Notes under the pieces: generated by a model
Database searches by the model: none
Seen by the model: the letters and a program-made list of their open reading frames with translations, nothing else
What the model was told of the DNA's origin: nothing
Translations under genes and position numbers: made by a program
Part shown: positions 35,801-46,900 of the stretch, one piece after another
Position numbering within the stretch: the first letter of the stretch is position 1
How the letters are laid out: the number at the start of each line of letters is the position of its first letter
NCBI GenBank assembly: GCA_963978905.1
Contig: OZ022256.1
Location: 50,082,001 to 50,146,000, forward strand
Origin: Trichostrongylus colubriformis
Taxonomy: Eukaryota > Nematoda > Chromadorea > Rhabditida > Trichostrongylidae
Direction: 5' to 3'
Length of the DNA stretch: 64,000 bases

Positions 35801-36444
35801 GCGCGTTTAGCAGGGGACAAATAAGGTGAAAGACGCAATTCTGCGAGGCTTCATGCACCATTATCACAACGGGAATAAGGAAAAGTTTTTATCGAACCGC
35901 TATTTCATTGCCAAATCATCGTTGCATTGAAACCCCCGTTGAACAACTATTCTCCTCTCATTCGTTCACTTTCCTCTGCCAACTGTGAAGTTTCCGTGTT
36001 CACCTTTCGTGCAACCCCAACTTTACTTGCTACTCGCTTTTTACATACAAATACAGTATACAATACAATATATACTCGTTATTAATACAATCCACAAACC
36101 ATGGTTTCCTCAATTTCCTTCACCTCTGGTTCTTTGAAGACTGCTGTCGCCTGTGCCGCGCGCGACACCGCGTGCGGGCGGACTTATCTATCAGACTTTA
36201 GGGTAGATACTAAATGTAATTTGTACCAATCTTACCAATATCGTTAATCCCTGCAGTAATGCAGAGTTTGAAGAAAGAGCCTTCCAAAAGTGGAGCTTTT
36301 TTTATTTGAGCGTGTACCAAAGCGAATAAGATCAGCGTGTAGAAGGGTACTGTGATAATCCAGAATGCGAAGCTAATGTTTTCTGTGATGGACATGATTA
36401 TAGGAAAGATGCGAAGCCATTCACTCATCGGGTCGGAATAGTGC
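23833..36444 (-). CDS. 7TM chemoreceptor G2 (Srg/Srv-like), complete exon set
   Basis: Eight exons with canonical GT/AG borders, all open: 36236-36444, 27342-27461, 27183-27262, 26746-26879, 25895-26021, 24867-24957, 24005-24104 and 23833-23926 (stop 23833-23835). From the ATG at 36426-36428 they join in phase to 312 codons, the usual size for nematode chemoreceptors. Features: TM1-2 ([19 protein letters not shown]), TM3 with [12 protein letters not shown]4 starting [10 protein letters not shown] with IVPGYIF, TM5 ([15 protein letters not shown]), a basic loop ([13 protein letters not shown]), TM6 ([20 protein letters not shown]), TM7 ([11 protein letters not shown]). Presumed role: odorant detection at the sensory cilium. 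Intron 1 is 8.8 kb and full of transposons, against 0.56 kb in G1, so expression is uncertain. A further 5' exon near 37118-37190 is possible. The family call rests on motif pattern. Confidence 0.75.
25205..27188. repeat. Near-identical tract shared with 9067-11050
   Basis: Partner of the tract in G1, at a constant offset of 16138 bp. It carries the TM4 and TM5 exons of G2. The left border lies at 'tttcacagctctttcacg', immediately after unique G2 intron sequence. Confidence 0.9.
27545..28059 (+). repeat. R1 fragment and 5' region of RTE copy B
   Basis: Positions about 27560-27710 share words with R1 ('gtctgccgg', 'gcggggaaagtcagg', 'ggtgggacatggt'). The rest, up to the endonuclease start, is probably RTE 5' untranslated sequence. 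It lies in G2 intron 1. Confidence 0.4.
28060..31715 (+). mobile_element. RTE-type LINE copy B, interrupted and decayed
   Basis: The apurinic-type endonuclease starts at about 28070 ([33 protein letters not shown]). It is interrupted at 28353 by RTE copy A, then resumes at 29362 ([38 protein letters not shown]). The RT follows: [48 protein letters not shown], then LRFADDIVL at about 30930 and a C-terminal [10 protein letters not shown]. Several frameshifts and stops make it inactive. It ends in a decayed TAAG tail (31690-31712). Confidence 0.85.
28354..29361 (-). mobile_element. RTE copy A, 5'-inverted (twin-primed), nested in copy B
   Basis: The 3' part of the RT is on the minus strand (29145 to 28354; [37 protein letters not shown]). 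The preceding part is inverted and reads on the plus strand at 29146-29361 ([31 protein letters not shown]). The two pieces are contiguous in a normal RT, so this is one element with its 5' segment flipped, the structure made by twin priming. The flanks 'ctcagaatc' (28345-28353) and 'cttagaatc' (29362-29370) look like a 9-bp target duplication with one change. Confidence 0.85.
31735..32010 (+). repeat. Interspersed repeat R1, 5' fragment
   Basis: It matches the start of 33848-34985: 'gtcgtctgtctatcca', 'aacaagcgggggaagtca', 'catatggacca', 'aaggtgggc'. It lies directly after the RTE copy B tail and ends near 32010. Confidence 0.6.
32011..32356. other. Spacer with 13-G run
   Basis: No gene was seen. 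A run of 13 G lies at 32243-32255. The sequence may be another decayed repeat but no second copy is present in the window. Confidence 0.3.
32357..33845 (+). mobile_element. Tc1-like transposon with inverted duplicate of its 3' half
   Basis: On the plus strand, 32921-33600 encodes a Tc1 transposase lacking the DNA-binding part: [30 protein letters not shown] (the first catalytic Asp of the family's DESKF is Asn here), [32 protein letters not shown]. The left 550 bp (32357-32905) is an inverted copy of the 3' end, so a second C-terminus ([20 protein letters not shown]) runs on the minus strand. The ends are 'cagtatctc' and its inverse-like 'gctactg', flanked by TA (32355-32356, 33846-33847). 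Multiple stops are present; it is dead. Confidence 0.8.
33848..34985 (+). repeat. Interspersed repeat R1, near-full copy
   Basis: It is the inverse of 4850-6125 in sequence content and begins immediately after the Tc1-like element. It contains 'ctccgcccactgcggg', 'gggcggaacgtgcaatc' and 'cgcaatgtagatcgcg'. No coding domain was recognised. Confidence 0.6.
35050..35193. repeat. Short MITE in receptor intron 1, copy b
   Basis: Orthologous in position and sequence to 11531-11680 and 52171-52312 ('tctttatacttgacg' ... 'gtatgaaagcggcctc'). Confidence 0.6.
35387..36203. mobile_element. 817-bp TIR element, TA target duplication
   Basis: About 50 bp at each end are inverted copies starting CCCTAAAGTCTGATAGATAA and continuing with a CpG-rich part ('gtccgcccgcacgcgg'). 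The flanks are TA at 35385-35386 and 36204-36205. The equivalent site in G1 near 11865 ('ctgaactaggtactaag') is unoccupied, which confirms the ends. There is no protein inside. It is a non-autonomous element just downstream of the first G2 exon. Confidence 0.8.
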
Positions 36445-38600
36445 CTATAATCCAGGAGATCAGAAAAAGAAATCAATACCATGCAGAAAAATTGGATAAA
36501 AGGTTATTTAGAATTTGGAAGGCGGGAAATTTGGTGCCGCACAGAGTTCCAATGTGCTTTACAATTATATTATATTTGCGTTCACAGGCTGGCCAGAGTG
36601 GCATGGGGCGGTGCAAAGACGACGCAAGGTTGCAACGCAGAAAGACGCAGCCATGCATGCTCCAGCACTGCAGGGCATGACGGAAGCTTTATGCCTCCAT
36701 CATGTTTCCCGCATTATTACCAAAATTCCATCGCAAGGGGAGCATAAAAACCTCATCAGAAGCAGTAAGGTATATTTCCATGAAGTTAAGAGCGAACCAT
36801 CCAAACACAGCAAAACCCATTAAGTTGATTTATTTGTAATTCATGCTATGGAAAAGCCTCTGAAAGTGCGTATCTAATTAATTTCCAGTGATGACTTTGT
36901 ACTTAGCAATTACGGCAATCTACGTTCAATGAGCCTGCGTAGCTGTGAACAATGCCGAAGGAGGAAAATAACTGAATAATTTTAGCTCATTGTTCGAGCT
37001 TCCGCTTCCCAGTAGCGAAGATGACATAACAACTATTATTGGTCGTGCCCACGGCTTATAATTTAATATTCGCCCTCGTGTGTCTAATCTTTCTACCCCT
37101 TGATTAATACGGAAAGTATACCTGGAATCCATTGACTTGTACAAAAACGTAACATCGGCGAGTTGTGACGTATAATAAGAATTTAAGATAAATCGTGATC
37201 GTCGAAAGAATCTGTTCCTTGGGCTCTGTTCTCAGAGAGAGAACAGGAAAATAGATGGTTTTTCGAAGGCATGGGTAAGCTTTACACAGCTCGTTTGGAC
37301 AAGCAATCGCTTCATGACCAACTACGGCATCCCATGCTTTGAACTGCTCTCTGCTTCTTTTTACTGAACTGCTCTGAAATTCTTATGTCGTGCAAGGCGA
37401 TGTGAAATCCTACACCATTTAGAGCCATTCAGAGTTCTAGCGCTAGACATGCGCGAGATTAAGTTTTTCAAGCCCATTATTGATTTGCTTCATGCTCTGC
37501 GACCTTTACCTCTTGGGTGTATACTCTTTGCTCCTCAGCTCTCTCGTGTTCGAACCCTTTCGGAAGCCCCAGGGCCGTCACTTCAGAGAGCTCTGTCTCA
37601 AATTGGATTTTTAATCTGTGCGTGAAACTTTGTATGCTGCCATTAGTGGGCAAGTATAACACAAATACATGTATGTTCCAAAGTACATGCGGGGAAATTT
37701 TCAGTACTCGGCGTCTGCTGGGCGTGCTTGCGTTCACAGGTAGCGAGGCACACCGGCTCGGGGGAGGTGCAGAGACGACGCAGGCATTGAGGCAGTGTGG
37801 CATAGGCAGAGACCGCTGAGAATGAATGCGACCTCACGAAATAAAGCTGCTGAGGTTTCATGCTTTACCTACTGAAATGCACATTGCATACTTATTCGTG
37901 AGGTGTGTGTGCCATTAAAATAACTATAAATAGAAATAAATAATTATAGCGTCTTCAACTCGCTTTCATCGATCGCGGCATTCGTCGTGCGACCGATGAC
38001 AGCGAATTATAGACGCTATAATAGTTGGGTCCTGAAGCGATAAAGATGTCTTGCGAATTATTCTGGAGGAACCGCAAATCCGACTAACAGTGAGATCCGA
38101 GCTCACACTCAATGCATTGGGCTCAGCCCGCATGGAGCCTCGCGATTTACTGTCTTAATGACACAGTCGGAGTGGTAGATTAACATGATTCATACTGACA
38201 AGGGAAGGATCCTAGGTCGGAGTGTCATTCGGATTAGGATACATATGGTCCGACGTATTTTCGGACGCTGATCTCGAATCTGTATTCGAAACTTGCTGAA
38301 CGATTCTCTTAGCGGAGTTGTGGAGGTTTTTTAAGGTAAGTTTGGAAGTCCATAGCATTCGAGCCAGACGTTCTTGCGCAAAACCAAGGCGATTTTCTTG
38401 TTCAGGGAGTCAAAACACCCCAAAAGCCAAGTTTTTAGCCAATTCGAGAATTTGACCAAATTTAGGAAAATTCATGGGCTATTGGGTGGCAGTACATTGA
38501 ACAAAGGAGAATTCGTTGAGCCTCGCCTGGGAAATGCCCCTATTTGACGCTTGTTTCGTACATTTAGGCGATGGGCAGGTGTAAAAGGTATGTGTAGGCT
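36445..38600. other. 5' flank of G2
   Basis: The minus strand at about 37118-37190 (..ADVTFLYKSMDSR then a GTATAC donor) joins in phase to the first G2 exon and may be an upstream exon, though no clear ATG-led start was found. A minus-strand frame at about 37480-37640 (HRLKIQFETELSEVTALGLP.., then GTAAAG) resembles 13210-13390 and is unidentified. An imperfect 28-nt-arm hairpin spans 37943-38022. GC-rich repeat copies lie at 36590-36680 and 37725-37815. Confidence 0.35.
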
Positions 38601-38783
38601 CGACAGCGGCCTTGCATCCTGCCAGCACATGAGCGCCGAGTATGAACGTTCATCTAAAAGGCTATGCTACACACTTAGTATACCACGAAAGAAATAATCG
38701 CTTTAATAGCGAGATAAGATTCTGAGAAAAGCAAGCTCCGACATTATATATGTAATCGCGGCAAAACGAGTGTCAATTTCCAG

Positions 38784-38962
38784 CATACTCAACAGCAACA
38801 GGCATATGCAAGCTTTCCACAACCTTTATATCCACAAGCAGCAGTATGTCTTCCTGGAAATAGCTGCTAACGTTATCGACCACAAAGCTCTTATCCAACT
38901 TATGTTCAGTACACCACCTATCCACAAGCAGGAGTCTGCACTACATAACCACAAATTATCAT
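38784..38962 (+). pseudogene. CYSTM-like gene relic, copy 3 (exon 2 only)
   Basis: The acceptor TTCCAG and donor GTATGT are preserved around an exon-2-like stretch (HTQQQQAYASFPQPLYPQAA). Two in-frame stops (TAA near 38868 and near 38944) end it, and exons 1 and 3 are absent. The segment lies downstream of the G3 receptor, facing it as in the other blocks. Confidence 0.75.
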
Positions 38963-38999
38963 GTATGTTATCCTATACACTAGCACATTTTATTCAATT

Positions 39000-40990
39000 C
39001 ATTTGATGATTTATTTATGCGTGCATTAGACGCGCCAAAACATCAACAGAAATGGAACAACCGCTATAGCTCGTTGAGAGGACGACGGAGCAATCCTACG
39101 ACTCCTTACAAAAGTGTTCAGACAGAGGATGAAAGGGCATGATCAACCTACTACTAGGCCATGGCAGAAGTAATAGCTGTTTCCGCACCTGCTATTTCCA
39201 CTGATCTTAATTTACTAAAAACTTACAAATGCGGTAGTTTAATATGTAGTTCGCGAGCATATTTTTAAAGATAGTGGACTATGCCATGCTAGAAGATTAA
39301 TCTACAAATCTGATCGCTGCGCAGTGTACTTTTGAAGACATCATTAGGGGTAATGCGGTAATGGAGAAATCCCTACAAGAAGTAACTCACATGGTAGTCC
39401 TGGGCCTAGGAACGCTATCTGTGGCGAAATCCCGGTGAAAAAGCGCCCCTCTGAGCTGTAGAAACGCCGCAAAACCCCGCAAACGCACTTATGCTCCGCC
39501 TCTTGACAGGTTGACCCCGCCTCCCGATGACGTAATTCCCGATTGACTGGGGTGAGAGCGGTCAAGAAGATACGGCAGGATTGAAGGTTTTGCTGCGCGC
39601 CTTCGCAGTTTTAGCTTGAAGCTCACTCTGGAGAATAAATGCTGTCGTATTTCCAAACATTCCCTTGTGTTTACTTGGCAACATGCCGATGGGAAACAAG
39701 ACCAGACTACTCCCCTCTTGACAGACAGGTCGTCCGCGTCGAGAATCAACGGTGGGAAGGGGGTCCTATTTCGCGGGTTTTTGGCCATTTCCATCCGTTT
39801 TTTCTCCACTGTCCTGTTACTAGGCATCTCGACTTTCACATGCACTACTTCTTTTACTTTTCGTCCGACTTTCCCCTAATGATGCCTTTAATGTTTTTGG
39901 GCGCTTACCAGACAAATGATCTTGTCTAAACAACAGTCCATTAGTAGCTATCAATAGAGCTCCGCACAACTATCTCGCTGCCGTTTATCGGTATATTAGG
40001 AAATGAAGCTCATTTCCACAAAGCCCATTACCATGAAAAATGTTTTTGCTCAACTGGACGCATAACTGAGTCAGCTTCATACTGAGCGACCGGCAGCGCG
40101 ATCACGGCGATCGCTACGTGAACGACTCACATACAGAGTTTAGTCAAGCCCATGACTATGGCGTTCACGTTCAGAATTTGGAACGATTGTTCGCGATACA
40201 ATTTGGGAACGAATCCGATGCCCGAAGACAACGCACAATGAAAGAATGAACAAGCAAACAATAAATGCACTTTTGTACATCAGATTCATGCAATGATAGT
40301 GTTCTATCTCGATGGAAGGTAAATATGAAGTGACAAAGAATAAAGCCGCAATTCCGTCCTCCACCACCATCACCCCTCCCGGTCGCTTGTCATCGAGCTG
40401 TGCTCCCCCTCCCCCCCCCCCCCATCCCAAAAAATCCATAAAGAGATCACCAAAAAGCTCATCAATCGACAAGAATCACATTGCTACCAAGTATTGGGTG
40501 TATCATTGATTGACGGCCTTTCTTGAGAATTTGGGTTACCGGCCAAAAATCTCCTTGACAGTGCATTGTTGCCGAGTATTTCAAAACATTTTTCAAAACT
40601 CCCCTCTCAAAACATATTTCAAAACTCCCCTCTAGAATCCAATATACTACCCCCCCCCCCTTCGTTGAAGGTTTTTAAGACCACAGTCTGACCCTGATTC
40701 GGGTTTACAGTGGTACTTTTGTGGCATTCTGGAAAGTCGTGGGATCGATAAAGTGAGAAATTCCTTTCAACGAGATACTCGAGAAAATTCCATCAAATAT
40801 AATTGCCATGGAATGACAAGAGCTCCAATTTTATCATATGCGAAACTTCTAAGTTAACACGACCACAGTGAGAAACCCCCACTAACGAGGACCTCCAAAG
40901 AATTCCAACATATGAACATGGCATGGAAGGGTGTGATATTCAATTTTTTCAGTATTCAACCTTCAGAATTTACAAGGGTGATTGTAATAA
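39000..40990. other. Spacer between CYSTM relic and G3
   Basis: 39340-39880 has long open frames on both strands without conserved motifs and without a copy at the paralogous G2 site, so none is called. About 39890-40800 is paralogous to 18430-19400. There is a C-run near 40410-40425 and another near 40651-40660. A minus-strand hydrophobic stretch at 40190-40290 may be a lone transmembrane exon. Confidence 0.3.
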
Positions 40991-40995
40991 ATGAG

Positions 40996-43900
40996 TTATT
41001 TTTTGATCTTCAACATTGCAAGGACATATCGTCGTAGAGCATCACTGCAAAGCCATAAAAGATAGGCACTGAGACCGGAATAGAGAACGCTGAAAAATCG
41101 GATTATTCCGAAGATATCTGGAATTCATACTAGAGACACTAAAATAACCAAACCACATAGTGACCTACTTGAAAGGATTATAGAAAATGTAGACTATTAC
41201 AGAAGCGAAGGGAAACCATGGAAATACTTTTGTAGAGAAGAATAAAAGAAGGAGTAGTTGCATCGCCACTGTAATCGAACACTTGTATGGTGGCAGTGAG
41301 GTCAAAAAAGCAGTCTTGGGCCGACATCAACCTTGGAACGATACTGCAATTTGATTTGAACTTGATCGTGATTCTGCAATTTTGCGTTATCGCACTTTCA
41401 CACGTGTTCATGTCACCTTGAAATTGCATGCTGCCACTCCGTGAGTGGAGCCACGACGTCGCGAAATCGTAAGATCACGGAGTCGCAGATCCATGGCAGA
41501 ATAACGAAGCTTGACGACAGCCTTACACATACTGCATGTACTGTTTGCTTCAGAAGTTGTAAATATGTATCAGACCGGGACAAATTTTGAATCAAAACCA
41601 CATGGACCACCTAATGCGATAAATCTCCTTTTATGGACACGAAACGGGCAAAGCTCTACCTTAGGGTAAGGCGTACGGGGTCTTATTGACAGCGCAACGC
41701 AAATGGAAATAAAGCGCTAGACGCCGCACCTCTTCCTATTTCTTCACTTAGCACCACAAGGTGAAATATCCTCGTCCTGGTCAAGTCCTCCGATCAGCCT
41801 ACATCGACACCGAATGTTGCTAGCATAACTTTTAGAGCAACGAAAGAGTCGAACTAGTTCCCGATAGAACGGAAAAAGAAGTAAGTGTTCGTGCATTAGA
41901 AACAAAAATTTGCGCATTTTGACAGGCATCCCCACCTCTTTTTATGCTGATCACAACTTCTGCGGTTTTATCAAAAAAGCCGACAGTACGAGCTCACCAC
42001 AGAATAATGCAGTGTAGCAATTTATGCATACCTATGATGGAAGACATGACGAATATCCGAAATTCCACTCTTCTGTACATGTTCTTGTTGCGCGAACGCT
42101 GCATTCGTATCACAAAAACAACCTTAAATTGTTCCTCTTTCTTTAAATCAAACTCCTTTCGAACCATTAGAAAAACACTGACGAAATTTGCAGCCACTTC
42201 ACTCGCTCATTAGGTATAGACAAGATCCCTTTCAAACTCGGCGTAGTTGAGTCGCACTTAGAGTGATTTCTTACGCTGTGTTGCGTAGGGCCATGGGATA
42301 TTTGTGATGCCGAATGTGAACATCGTACTAATGCCCACAAAACCATAGCGTTAGTTCTTCCGCAGTACTTCGTCGATATTATTGGGAACAGAGAGGGAGT
42401 GGCGCAGTTCGCGACTGCTCCTGTGGACGCACCGCACGCCCGGCCCCTACATCAGCCGTGGCTCTTTGAAAGGAGGTGCCACTGCCAGTCGCTGCTTATA
42501 CATCTTTCCCTCCGAAAGGAGAGGGCACTAGGGGTCAGCCGCTAGGACGCCAGGCCGGACTGTTGAAAGCGAGAGCTTTACTCTCGCCCTCTGCAAGCCA
42601 TCAGGAAGCGGCGCGGACGGGCGCACTGTGGTCGGCTTGGTTGAGCGCTGATACGCTCACGTTCGCTACAGCTGAAGACGTGGGCGGCTGTAGGCGGGAG
42701 AAGAGCGAGAAGGTAGCACTACTACCGCTTACCGCCATAATTCGTTTGGTCGCTCCTTGGAGAGATGACGCACGGTCGAGCCTGTGAATCGATAGGAAGA
42801 TTAGAGTAGGTCGACTAATGTGAAGTCATGAACATAAAAAATATAGTTGTCGTAATCAGTGTAAATACTTGCTGTTGTATAGGGTAGTCTACAGGGCAAA
42901 AGGGATTCTAAACCTCCGAAGAGCGGCGGCCGTGCCGTGAGGAATGCACTATGGTATCCGAAAAAGCCTAGTGGACAGTGACATTCTGCAGGCACAGCAA
43001 CCGGGTGGCGCGGGGTCCGGAGACTCGGAACCCGGACGATGCCGTTGCGCTAGCGGTTAGAAGGGCAACCGCCCAACGAGCAGCAATATGGTGCAATCGA
43101 ATAGGATTCGGGCCCGTCTGTTGTCCCTCTCACAATAGGGTCCCAGAGGAGCACGGCGCTATCACTCAGGGTCTCGTCCACTGTTCTGTGGGTCGGGATG
43201 TATATCACCTTGAAGGAGGCACTCGGTTACCCCACTCTTTCGAGTGCATATCTCGAATTCTGGCTTAGCCAAATGCTTCTGGTATTAGATCCACACTGGG
43301 ATGCAAAGCACCGGCCGAAGGGAGGGGGCACTGGTCTGTAGGACTGTGGCAACCTGCCGGCTTGTGCTCCCACCAGGCCACCTTCGTCAGGTGTGAAGCC
43401 CGAGTTGGGAGTGCGACCCTGCTTCACTCCTCCTAATCAGGAGTCGCTCGGAAATGCTACTGGAATGCGCTGTAAGAGCGGTCAGTAGTGGGCTAGTGTG
43501 AAAAAGTAGTTAGGAGGCATTTTAAAAGACCTCGGTACTAGAGTGGACTGAAAGAGCGACCACCACCGAGCTACTGTACAAAGGGACGGTGGCTCAAAAT
43601 GGTAAATCGAGGAGGACATCTCCCGATGAGCGCCGTCCATTGGTATGAAGAGTAGCTCCGAGTCACTGCAGGGGCATGGTCACTTAGACAAAGTGGGCAC
43701 CGCGTTACTTTTACTCAAGTTTTATACAAATTAGGGGCCATGAAAGGGTCTGGTATATCTCCCATTCATCCCAGATCGGCGTTTTCTAGGATATTTGTCT
43801 CTAATTCTATTCCAGGATATATGTATTTTTTAGTTTTTCTTTATTTAACTACCCTGTACAACATCCACAGCAGTACAGCACCTGGGAATTCCGTTTCTTT

Positions 43901-46900
43901 TCTCTCCCAGCTTATCGTAAATATTTTCCATGTTTTTCGCTCGTTGATTTGATCGATTTCTGACTGCTATCATTATTTCTCGCTCTTTATCGCTGTAGTA
44001 TATCTCTCTCCTCTTGCTTAACATCCCTCTTCTTCATTCCCCTTTTTCGATTACTTTTCGTTTTATTCTTTGTTGAGTCCTCCGATCCCTTCGACGGTGG
44101 CCCCACCATCGTCGAAGGAATTTAAGTCAACTGGCTTCAGAATCCCTGAGTTACCGAGATAAGATGCTCGTTCAGCCGTCTCAACTCGTTCCCTCACTTC
44201 CATGGCCCCCACTTCTTCTCGTACTCGGGAGGATGGATCCGGGTCTGAAAATCCTCGGTCAAGGAAACGTGGTCGGGAACACTCCATATAAGAACGTTAC
44301 CGCTAAGATGGAAGAAATACTTAGATAGAATTGAGCGAAACCGAGCGTAGACGTTACCGCTAAGATGGAAGAAATACTTCACCGTTAGGGATGAGGTAGC
44401 CACAGCAGGCAAACTCTAGAGAAAAGCAGCCGCCGTGTGTTATCTGTTCCCACAGAGATCACTATTTGGCTTAATGTCATTATAGACGTCGTTCGTCCGA
44501 AAGTGCAGATTTGTTCAGAGATCTCAAGATCTGCATCAATGGTCTTTAGGACCATTATGGCCTTTGTACTCGTAGGGAGGCATGTATGACATGCGTGCAG
44601 AAGGGCCATCGCCACGCCACCTTTGTGCTGCAGACATGTAGAGGTGGACATCACAACCTCCGCAGTACGGTTTTATGAGGATGTGGCAAGAGACACCTAC
44701 GTACCCGGTTCTAGTGATTCAGCCAAAGGTCCTTATGCGGAAGTTCCATTGAACAAGAGAGACGTTCGGGTCCTATCCCATTTCCGAAAGAGTTATCGCG
44801 ACAGGCGGGTTACATCTCAAGCTCTTGTTAGCCAAAATCTCGTATCCGTCAACCACATGCGATGAAGCAAGGACCCTCTACAAGGCAGTAGAGGACTTGC
44901 CTTGTAGAACTAGTTTCCGCATTTCTTTGTGAGTGTGGCATAAAGTTATTGCTTTTTGGGCAGCATTGATTGATGTGTCATCGCTTCTGTTGAAGTCTTA
45001 CATGTTGCCACCTTTTGGCAGACCCCCTTTAATCACTTACTTCTACCCTGGAATTCTTTTAGTCAATAACTAAGTAGTCAATAACTGTAGACATTTCTAG
45101 CCATGACCAAGTACGTTGACCATTTCAGTAATATTTGTCTGTCATTAACTTCAGGGTCACCGCAGTTTCTCCTGAGTTCTAGAGGAGAAACCCAACAGCA
45201 GTCACCACCGATATCTGACGCCAAGAACGATCAGGGAGATGGGCAAGGACAGTCGAAGGACAGCCAACTAAGGTGGGCACGTGGCAGCAATACGATGGTT
45301 CGAGGACGTCAATATTAGCTGTGTAACAACAATGTCGTCATCTTGTGGCTGTTTCGAGTAAGATAGAGCAGGAATATGCGGGCACAAGGAGTTGGTCGGA
45401 CCTGTGGAAGGAGTGGTGCAGGAGGATCTCTTCTTTTTGAGTGCCTTTGCGGCATTTTACGTTGTAGTGCTGCTGTGTTTCTACTTGTAGTAGTTGTTGT
45501 CGTTTATGTTTTGTTATGTCTTTTTTTGTGTGCAACCCCAAAGTGCATTCCTTGCAGTTTCGGTTTTTGGGCTGCCATTAAGGCACCCCATACCTGTCAT
45601 GAGTTCACTAGGGATCTGCCGTCAGGTAGTACTGTAGGGGACGATCGTGCTGGCCCAAGTCGTCACGCTTTTTATCAGGAGGGGTTTCAGGCAGGGCAAT
45701 CACATCAGGGCCAGCATTAGTCGGACGTTCGAATCCCCTAGGTGCTTTCGTTGCGCACCCCAGAGCCATTCTTTTTCGCCTTCGGAGTGTCGCGGTTCGC
45801 GACTGTTTTTGTGGGCGCTCCCCGGCCCGGCCTCCCCCCAGCCGTGGTTCTATTAAAGCGGTGGCCACTGCTAGTCAGTGCCTGTACACCTTTCCCTACG
45901 GGAGGAGAGGGGCATCGAGCGTCAGCCCCTAGGATACTAGGCCGGACTGTTGGGAGCGAAACTCGCGCACTGTGGTCGGCTTGGTTGGGTACCGTTTACC
46001 GACACAACTCCTTTGGTTTACCCTTGGAGAATGAAGCACGTTCGGAACTGAGATTCTGCAGCAAGATAAGAGTAGGGCGACTGATATGAATAGTAATGTA
46101 CGTAAATACCAATGTCGTAATCAGGGTACTTGATGTTGTACGCTGGTCCATAGGGCAAAAGAGAGCCTAAACCTCCAGGAAGCGGCGGCCATGCCGTGGA
46201 GAACGCAGTATGGTCCCTCGAGAAGCCCACGTGGACAGTGACAGGCACAGCGGCGTAGAGTCCAGAACCCGGAACCACGATGCTGTTGCAATAGCGGTTA
46301 GGAGGGCAACCGCCCAGCGAGTCGCAACACTCTGGTTCAAGGCCAGACCTGGGTCGAGGAACTTTCGACGGTGATCGTGGTTCGTGTTCGGAAGGGGAGG
46401 GGTGATACTTCGAAATTTTAGTCGAGAAGTATTCGACAACTACGCTGTGCCGAAAAGGTCTTGGATCGCTTAAAGAAGGGTCGTTGAACGATAATTTATT
46501 TAACATGTATTATGTAGAAGAACCATGATTATCAATTGCTTTGGGTCTCGAGTATCAGCAAAGACGCCTCAAATGCCGGGAGATGGATCGTATTTCGCAA
46601 AATATATTTATCGACGCTTAGTTTCTTTTTCTTTTTTTTCTTTTCTTTTTTTTCTTGTACGAAAACTGCGGTACAGGAGACCCTGGTCGGTTGAAGCCCT
46701 GGACCGCCTGCATGCTCCACATCGGTGCCGACGTGCATGCCGATGGCGGCGCGCGGCTCCGCCAACAGGCAGGAGGCACGCATTTAAAGATGGAGAGGCA
46801 AGTAGGACACAGCCACGACCAACTGCCAGCACCGCACAGTACCAAGCGCATTCACCTTAGCTATTCTTGATAATCAGCTTGGAAATTTTGACTATCATAC

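Noticed and set aside
39489..39929. Overlapping open frames on both strands (96-118 codons)
   Set aside because: No motif, no splice logic and no copy at the paralogous G2 site.
42453..43100. LTR-like repeat frames as short genes
   Set aside because: The frames arise from GC-rich direct repeats at 42402-43100 and 45785-46328 and change between the two copies.
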